Shown here: piece after piece, positions 57,185-64,000 of the stretch | Layout: each line of letters begins with the position of its first letter | How positions within the stretch are numbered: the stretch's first letter is position 1 | The notes under the pieces: generated by a model | Seen by the model: only the letters and a program-made list of their open reading frames with translations | Database searches by the model: none | Told to the model about the DNA's origin: nothing | Translations under genes and position numbers: made by a program | NCBI GenBank assembly: GCA_014706295.1 | Contig: JACSVZ010000007.1 | Coordinates: 59,906,975 to 59,970,974 of the forward strand | Origin: Lycocorax pyrrhopterus obiensis | Lineage: Eukaryota > Chordata > Aves > Passeriformes > Paradisaeidae | Reading direction: 5' to 3' | DNA length: 64,000 bases

Positions 57185-57505
57185 TAGGATAGAGGAGATA
57201 GGCTGGAGAGGGACTTTGGACAAGGGCATGGGGTGGCAGGACAAAGGGTAATGGCTTTGCACTGACAGAGGGCAGGGTTAGATATTGGAAAGAAGTTCTT
57301 GACTGTGAGCGTGGTGAGGCCCTGGCACAGGTTGCCCAGAGAAGCTGTGGCTGCCCCATCCCTGGCAGTGCTCCAGGCCAGCTTGGACAGGGCTTGAAGC
57401 AACTTGGGATAGTGGAAGGTGTCCCTGCCCATGGGAGGGGGTTGGAATGAGATGGTCTTGAAGGTCTGTTCCGTCCCAAACCAATCCGATTCAGTGACAG
57501 CCTGA
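57185..57505 (+). mobile_element. CR1 LINE fragment, 3' end, in TIMM9 intron 1
   Basis: GGCAGGACAAAGGGTAATGG, GAAGCTGTGGCTGCCCCATC and GGTGTCCCTGCCCATGG, ending at CCGTCCCAAACCAATCCGAT. Confidence 0.95.
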
Positions 57506-58866
57506 GTAAAACCTGGTTCCTGCTTAGCCACCATACCCTGTAGGTTCTCCTTCAGAATAACCCATGTGACCTGTCTGCCCACGAGGAATTCTTGCATCTT
57601 ACATCCCAGAATCATCTGTGCCCTTGGCCTCCAATCCCTGAATTGGCTCCCTGTGCAGGGATAAAGTGTGATGTTAAGAGGCAGATGTCACAATCCCTGT
57701 GGTGCCGGGAGAGGGTGTAGGGAGAGTTCACTCTTGTGAGAGCTCCCTGGTGCTATTTTTAGATGCTTCATTTTCTTTCTGTTGTAGAAATAATTGTTAC
57801 TGTCTCTTTGTTCGTGTTCAGGCAGCTTGTGTACCCCTTCCCTTCCCCCTGCTGAGAGACTGCAATAGCCAAAGCTCTCTAAAACATGAATGTCTTGCCC
57901 AAAAATTGGCAAAGCATAATAGAAGATTAATTGTAAGTAGCCCTTGCTAAAGGGCTAAAAGAACTTTTTTTCCCCAAAGTGATTGCACTTCAGTGCTCAT
58001 TTTTCTTCCATGAGTTGAATTAAACTGAAGGAGCTTGTTCTTGTCAACACATGATATTAGTTTGCATTATCATCTGTGATAATAGGTCTTAGGTAACATG
58101 GAAATTAAGGGAAAAGGAAGATGAGGCTTCAGTGTTCTAGGAAACCTGCAGCGATGCTTTCAAGCCTTAACATGTTCAGTGTGTTGGATTAGGAATGTGA
58201 GTCTTCCTTGAGGATTCTTGTTTAAACTCTTGGATCCATGGCTGTTTACTTCTTCCCTTTTTCTTTGTCTGTCTCATTCCTTTAAGGCCATTTTCACTGT
58301 CCCATGTTTTTCTTGCATTTAATTCACTACAGTCAATGACCACAACATTTGCTGTAGTTCAGGTGTTTGGTGCAGCTACACAGAAACCAGGCCCTGCACC
58401 TGGTCCTGCATCTGTTCAGTGACTGCCAGTTTGTATTTGCCTTTTTTCCTCACTTTTTACAGATCACATCTAAAGTCACTGAAACTCTAAGGCTAGAAAG
58501 TGCTACAGCTTTGCTTCTTCCCCAGCTCCTGCCCTAGTTTATTTAGTAAGTTTGACAGCACTTAAAAAAATGAATAAGGTACTTTGTAAGTCACTTTAGC
58601 TGTGTGAAATGCCCTAAAAGTGTTTAAAGGACAGCAATTAACAGGTGGATCTGGTAAAGTTTCATACCTGGAATTATCTTGGATGTTCTTTTAATTGAAT
58701 ACATTCCCAATAGATAACTTCCCTTTGAGTGAATGGCTTAGAAGTTTGCCAGCAAAGTTGCATTTAAACACACTTCAAGGATGCATAAAATTCCATTCTC
58801 ATGTACAATGTTGCAGTTGATATTTATGTTTTTTATTTAAAACTCGACTTTTATCCTCACTTTTAG

Positions 58867-58930
58867 GTGACTGAGTCACAGGTGGTGGAACATGGCTGGA
58901 CAATTATCAGAGTCTGATCAGATCAAGCAG
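58867..58930 (+). CDS. TIMM9: TIMM9 exon 2 (start codon)
   Basis: The acceptor is CACTTTTAG| and the donor AAGCAG|GTGAGA. The first 25 bases are 5' UTR. The ATG at 58892 starts [13 protein letters not shown] and leaves phase 0. Confidence 0.95.
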
Positions 58931-61838
58931 GTGAGATGCTGCATTTGGGAGGGGTGGCTTTGAAGGTCTTGTGCTGCTCTGTCACATAGAGTGGAAGGTG
59001 TAGGGAATAGGGAAGGACAAAAACTCTGAGTTTCCATCTGAGTTAACACAACCAACATTTAAACAGGTGACCTTTGACAAACAGCATGTTTTGAGTATGA
59101 GCAGCTTTTGGTGCTGAAATCTGACTGAGAGTAAATTTTTCTAGTGACTTGTCCTTCAGATTTAGTGTCACCAGCTAGCCCATGCAGGTGTAAGAAAAGT
59201 GAACACAGATTTTTTTTAATATTCATTGTCCAATTTTTATTTACAGTTCAAGGAGTTTCTTGGCACATACAATAAACTTACAGAAAATTGCTTCTTGGAT
59301 TGCATAAAGGATTTCACTAGCAGAGATGTGAAACCAGAAGAGGTAGGTGATGGCTTCTAACGACCCTTTGGTAGAATTGCTGTGCAGCTCTCCAATTTCA
59401 GAAGTAACTTAGAGAGTTTTGATCTTTCAGCTGTCCAGGCAGCAGCCTTCAGGGGAGTGTGGGTGTCTGGCATGTCGCTTCCAAGTGACTGCCCTATCCC
59501 TGGGAGTGCTCCAGACCAGCTTGGACAGGGCTTGGAGCAGCCTGGGGTAGTGGAAGGTGTCCCTGCCCGTGGCAGGGGGTGGGACTGGATGTTCTTTAGG
59601 GTCTCTTCCCACCAAAACCGTTGTAGACGTGGTTGTCACACACAGAATCTGCCGAGTCTCCACTGAATATTGGCTGCTCATTGCAACTCCGTGTGTTTCA
59701 TTCCCTGAGCTCTCAGTGGAGGTTCTCGTGCCTTAACTTCTCATGGATAGTAACTCCATGGACATGGAAGCTGCCCACCTACAGCGTGTATCTCATTCTT
59801 TGAAGCATCCTGCTGAAATATTTATTTACCTGCCCACGTTCCTGCTTTGTAGTGAGTCACAGGAACACAGCTCTGGCTGTTAAATCCACTTCCCTGCACT
59901 GCAGGGAGCTCCCTCACGTTGTCATCTGCAGAAAGATTAAGCTCTCCATAAGATTAGTCGCATGTTTTTGCTTCTCCTTGCCTGTTGAGAGGCTCTTTCA
60001 GAGCCTAATAATTTTGTTGGTTAAAAATCTAATAACCTTTGCTTGACTGCTGGCGGAAAAAAAAAGCCTAAAATTTTAAACTAACTAACTGTTTTTGAGC
60101 ATTTTATGTGTCCTTGGAGTTCAACTCCTCACTGCAGGCAAAACTCATGTCTCCTTTCAGCTTTGGTTCTGCTGCCCTGAACAGAGCTCTTTTAGCTTCC
60201 CAAGACAGATTTCTTTTTTCCCTAATCTTCCCTGCATCTGCTTTAGTGGAATTCTATTACAGGTCATAATTATTCTGGATCAAAGATTATTTAGGTCCAA
60301 AAAATACTCTTAGATTCTTGGAGCAACCTGGTCTAGTGGGAGGTGTCCCTGCCCATGGCAGGGGGGTGGAATGAGATGATATTTAAGGTCTCTCCCAACC
60401 CAGACCATTTTCTGATTGTGACCTGCCTTATTTTGCTGCTGTGGATTGCAGAGGGTTCATGTCTGGTAGTACAGGAGCTACCTGTTAACAGTGGAACTAG
60501 GACGAAACTTTCTTATGGGAAGTTCTGCCCATATTATCCATTATGGGATTTCTTGCAGAGCACCTGTCTCTGCAAACAGGACACTAGTCTAGATGGACAC
60601 TGGTCTAGCTGGTGTGGAAATTCCCATGTTCCTCTTTAGAGCTGTAGTTCCTTGTTATATAATTGAGATTAATACCCCATGCATCCCCTTTGGGATCCTA
60701 CAAAACCCAGCTTCTGAGCTCTTTCCTTACACAAGTCCCACTGCAAGTCTGGAATTCCCCGGCAGCGTGTCAAGCACACCGCTCCCCCTGGCAGCAGAGG
60801 CTTGGGGCAGTTCCCAAAGTTGTTTCCTAGGGAGACTTCACTCCTGCTCAGCAGGTTTGGCTGCAGCTGGTGCCAGGCTGAGAGAGAAGGGCAGGTGCTG
60901 GGTGGTGTGTGGAGCTGCTGGGGTTTTGTCTCGTTCATTTTCATCCCTTCTGCTTTTCGCATCCCTTTGTACCGAGCAGAACCAAAGCAATCTGGTTTCC
61001 CAGGCAAAGGGGTTGGCTTTCTTTTCTACCCGAATTTTTACCTTTTGCAGTGATAGCCAGGTTTTGAGCCGTGGCATAGAATATCCAATTGGTAGGACTG
61101 TAGCTCAGAAATAATCTCACAACTCTTTCTCTACATTTAAAGAAAGAAAAAAACTACTTTAAATTTTAAAAGTACTGTGGATGGAATAGGCCCTGGTATT
61201 TATTTCCCTGTCCAGCTGACTGATGTACTGTGTGGCTTTGCTGAAGGGTAACCAAGCAGGTACCAGAAGGCTGATGGAGCCAATGGGAACAAGGGCAAAA
61301 CAGGGTTAAACTGAGCAAGCAGACAGTGGATCATATTTGGCTGTCAAAACCAGTATGTGTCTGTAAACAGAATTAAAACAAAATTTACTATTTTAATAGA
61401 TTTATTATTTATTTCAAAATATATAGTTCAATTCCACAAGAGGAGGCCAAGGACAAAAGGATGGTATCTCCTAGGTCCAAGGTATTTTCTATGGAGACTT
61501 TAGTATGAGAATGAATATTAGAAGATATTTCATGCATACCTCAAAAACGAAACTTCACATTTTCTACTGCCCTCATCTTGAGGCTTGACAATATGAGATG
61601 TACTCACCTAATTGTTTATCCCTGTCTGTGGTGATAGTTTGGGTCCTGGTTGGGGAAGTGTTTTAATTATTGTCTGAAGCCCTCTGTTTCCCTCTTGCTG
61701 TAGATAACTTGCTCAGACAACTGCCTGCAGAAGTATCTAAAGATGACGCAGAGGATCTCCATGAGATTCCAGGAGTACCACATCCAGCAGAACGAGGCTC
61801 TGGCAGCCAAGGCAGGACTGCTCAGCCAACCTCGTTAG
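58892..61838 (+). CDS. TIMM9: TIMM9, complete coding region (3 coding exons)
   Basis: Mitochondrial import inner membrane translocase subunit Tim9. In this family it pairs with Tim10 in a hexamer of the intermembrane space that chaperones hydrophobic carrier and beta-barrel precursors. Joining 58892-58930, 59247-59342 and 61704-61838 gives exactly 89 residues plus stop, the usual length. The two CX3C motifs, CFLDC and CSDNC, are spaced as in small Tims and form the two disulfides. No presequence is expected; import uses the MIA40 disulfide relay. It lies head to head with TALPID3, as in other vertebrates. Confidence 0.98.
59247..59342 (+). CDS. TIMM9: TIMM9 exon 3 (first CX3C)
   Basis: Thirty-two codons, [20 protein letters not shown] and on, carrying the first CX3C motif. 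The acceptor is TTTACAG| and the donor GAAGAG|GTAGGT. Phase 0 at both ends. Confidence 0.98.
59490..59640 (+). mobile_element. CR1 LINE fragment, 3' end, in TIMM9 intron 3
   Basis: CAGCTTGGACAGGGCTTGGA, GGAAGGTGTCCCTGCCCGTG and CTCTTCCCACCAAAACC. Confidence 0.94.
60316..60420 (+). mobile_element. CR1 LINE 3' terminal fragment in TIMM9 intron 3
   Basis: TTGGAGCAACCTGGTCTAGT, GGTGTCCCTGCCCATGGCAG and CCCAACCCAGACCATTTTCT. Confidence 0.94.
61704..61838 (+). CDS. TIMM9: TIMM9 exon 4 (second CX3C, stop)
   Basis: Begins [20 protein letters not shown] with the second CX3C and ends [11 protein letters not shown] followed by TAG at 61836-61838. The acceptor TGCTGTAG| follows a T/C-rich tract. The 3' UTR continues to the poly(A) signal near 62.18 kb. 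Confidence 0.98.
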   Translation: MTCSDNCLQKYLKMTQRISMRFQEYHIQQNEALAAKAGLLSQPR

Positions 61839-64000
61839 AGCAGAGCACTGTGCTCAGACTTAAGCTGTGCCAGTGTTCCCTGGGCAAGAACACATTTGGG
61901 GATTCCTACTGTCAGGATGTGTGTCCAGCAGCTCAGAGCAGAGCTGTGGGTGCTGCTCAGGCAGTGGGAGCCACAAAGGGTTAAACAGGAGCTCAGTCGT
62001 GGTGGCCTGGCAGCGGAGTTTGTTTCCACAAGGGAATGATGCGGATACAACTTTTCCCAGGGCCCACAGGCTGGTGTCTGAATTTCACGGGTGTGGGAGG
62101 GCTCACCTGCCTTTTGCTGAGACTGGTTGAGATGAATCAATGGAACATGGGGAATACACTTTTTTATTTAATTCAAATAAAATCAACGGGAGCCATACAC
62201 AGGCGTGTGTTCTTTCCAAAGAGCCATTTTTGGCATCCTGCTTGAAAGCAGCATTTTGTTTGCTGGAGGCACTGCTCAGGTGCCCTGGAGTTCTGTTCAT
62301 TCACTGCTGCTTTAAGAGCTGACAGGTGCCCCAGGTTATCTTTGCCTCGTGCCTCACCCTGTCATTTACAGGGGACAGAGTGGCATTAGCAGCACCTGTG
62401 CCTAAGGCAGCTCCTGTGCATTCCTTGTTTCCCTCAGGGAGCCTCACGGGGTCCTCCCAACCCGGCTGCCTGGCCTGATGCACTCCAAGCACTGAGCTTG
62501 CTGCAGTTCTCTCCTTTATCCGTGGGAATGCCAGCAGGAAATACAGGGTCTGCACAGCACAGGGTCTGTTGTGCTGCTGCATGAGCCCAGAGAGAGGTTT
62601 GGAAGGCAGCTGGATTGGGTTAGGAAACACAGCAGTGCTTTGGAAGGAGCCTGACAGCTGAAATCCTGCAGTCAGGGCAATAGTGCAGGGGAATGACAGT
62701 GAACAGGGACCCTGTGCTTCAGTTCTGACTCATACAGGAACAACAGGAACTGAACATCAGGAGCACCAATGCTGAGATTTCAGGTGATGAGGAGTGAACC
62801 AAAGCTATTTCATGTCAGCTGCCAGGTTCTGTTATTTCTAAAATGAGGCAACAGCAAGGAACAGAAAGGGCAGGAACGACTTTTTTGTTGTTACCTCTCT
62901 AGCTTTTTATTTCCAGCAGCAGTTTGAATAATTTCCTCCCTTTTTTTATTACTACTCAGACTCTCAGCTGTCCAGGCTGTGGCTTCCTGGCCCCTGAGGG
63001 CAGCACAGTGCCCCTGCCCCTTGCAGCAGACACTGCTCTCTGTGCTGCTGCTCCAGCTCTCCCTGGATTCCTGTTCCTGTGCTTGCAAAGGTGGAAGGAA
63101 CCAGTGTGATCCTCCAGTCTCACGTCCCTGTGTTTTGTACTCGCTGTATCACAGCTCCTTCCTCCTTTGCCTGTGCCTTGTTACCTTGGAGATGGACAAG
63201 AGAACTCACTCTGAAATAGTGAAGGCTAAAAACCAGCCCAAATAAGGCAGCAAGTCTCCAATGTCCTGTTTTTTCAAAGGAATATCAGGCTAAAATTGTC
63301 CAGATTGTTTGCTACCATCAGGCCACAAATGTTGCAGCCAATTAGAATCAATACATGCATAGTGAAGACTGAAGGCTTTCCTTGAAGCAGCTCTCTTTTT
63401 GTTAAACATTTGAAAGTAATCCATGATTGAGACTTTCCAGTGGATCTTTATGTGCAAGGAGTTGCTCAGAAAAGTGCCTGAAGAGTTTAACTGATGGAAG
63501 GGGAGGATTTTCTTGTCTTCTGAGCAAATCACCTTGGGGCTGAAGTGAGTGGGTTATAAAAAAAAAATAATGGTTTTCTCTCATTTCAGTATTGGGAGGT
63601 AGGAATGTATTTAATTATTTATTAGGACAGATTTCCTGAACAAAAGATAAAGCAAGTTTTAGATGGAGTAAGTCAATAAATTACTCACTTTCAGTTTTGG
63701 ATATCCAGTTTTGTCCAAGCTCTGTTTCACTCCAAAAAATGTTGTGATCTTTCAGATCCAGGTGACTGGTTGCATACAGATGATACAAATATATTTTAGC
63801 TTGAAAATAAAGTGCATCCATGTAACTAAAACATCCAGGTGATAAAAATAAATCATAAAAATGGGATTATGGTTTTACTCTGGATCCTAACAGAAAGACA
63901 ACAGCATTTTCTTAAATGCTGTTAAGGGGTGTCAAGAGGAGGTGACTCACCTTGCTGAGGCACATTAGGTGCAGGAATGGATCCAGCTCTGATGGATGAA
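61839..64000. other. TIMM9 3' UTR and downstream flank
   Basis: 3' UTR to about 62.2 kb, then about 1.8 kb without a supported gene. Two minus-strand splice-donor-like sites at 63.69 and 63.95 kb hint at a convergent gene entering from the right. Confidence 0.6.
62176..62181 (+). terminator. TIMM9: TIMM9 polyadenylation signal AATAAA
   Basis: The canonical hexamer AATAAA lies in an A/T-rich stretch about 340 bp after the TIMM9 stop codon. It is the first clear one I noticed downstream, so it is the likely cleavage signal. Confidence 0.65.

Larger units (their letters stand above)
54792..58866 (+). other. TIMM9: TIMM9 intron 1
   Basis: A 4.1-kb intron containing minisatellite B at its 5' end and one CR1. 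A second GT site follows at 55340, near the right end of the array region, which might serve a longer first exon. Otherwise featureless. Confidence 0.6.
59343..61703 (+). other. TIMM9: TIMM9 intron 3
   Basis: Holds two sense-oriented CR1 pieces (59.5 and 60.3 kb). The open frames around 60.6-61.1 kb have no recognisable domain or splice context. Confidence 0.75.

Noticed and set aside
60593..61114. 173-codon plus-strand frame in TIMM9 intron 3
   Set aside because: TIMM9 is complete at 89 residues without it, and the frame has no domain, splice sites or codon pattern to support it.
1..64000. Operon, CRISPR, phage, integron or bacterial-type defence systems
   Set aside because: The sequence is vertebrate nuclear DNA with spliced genes and CR1 elements; no direct-repeat/spacer array or compact gene cluster is present.

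Overview
This window is nuclear DNA from a bird. It holds about two dozen copies or fragments of the CR1 non-LTR retrotransposon, recognised by the 3' block that reads AATGGTTTGGGTTGGAAGGG on one strand. It also has short exons in long introns with GT-AG boundaries, and two genes that are neighbours in vertebrates. I cannot name the species.

Layout. The minus strand from about 53.8 kb down to at least 10.5 kb carries TALPID3 (KIAA0586), a centriolar protein needed for ciliogenesis and Hedgehog signalling. I resolved 31 coding exons by eye. Every splice phase agrees, and they join into about 1,537 codons. The terminal coding exon(s) were not found and must lie in 1-10.5 kb or beyond the left edge. 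From about 54.5 kb rightwards the plus strand carries TIMM9, the small Tim9 chaperone of the mitochondrial intermembrane space. It has three coding exons giving a complete 89-residue protein with both CX3C motifs, and a probable non-coding first exon.

The two genes are head to head. They share a GC-rich promoter core (about 54.54-54.86 kb) with an ETS-like motif and two E2F-like motifs. Two GC-rich tandem arrays, each with a period near 20 bp, flank the core. The TALPID3-side array has regularly spaced G-runs on the TALPID3 sense strand (G-quadruplex-like). It creates long but spurious open reading frames because its unit is not a multiple of three. The genes act in different processes; the link is the shared promoter.

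The rest is intron and flank. One pattern stands out: 17 of the 18 CR1 pieces I recognise inside the two genes lie in the sense orientation of the host gene, and the strand switches at the shared promoter. I saw no rRNA, tRNA, CRISPR array, intact retrovirus or operon-like system. Nearly all other open frames are chance or repeat-derived.

Two weak minus-strand splice-like signals at the far right edge could belong to the next gene. I found no clear case for a novel biological system. The best leads are the promoter arrays, the CR1 strand pattern, and three candidate alternative-splicing sites in TALPID3.
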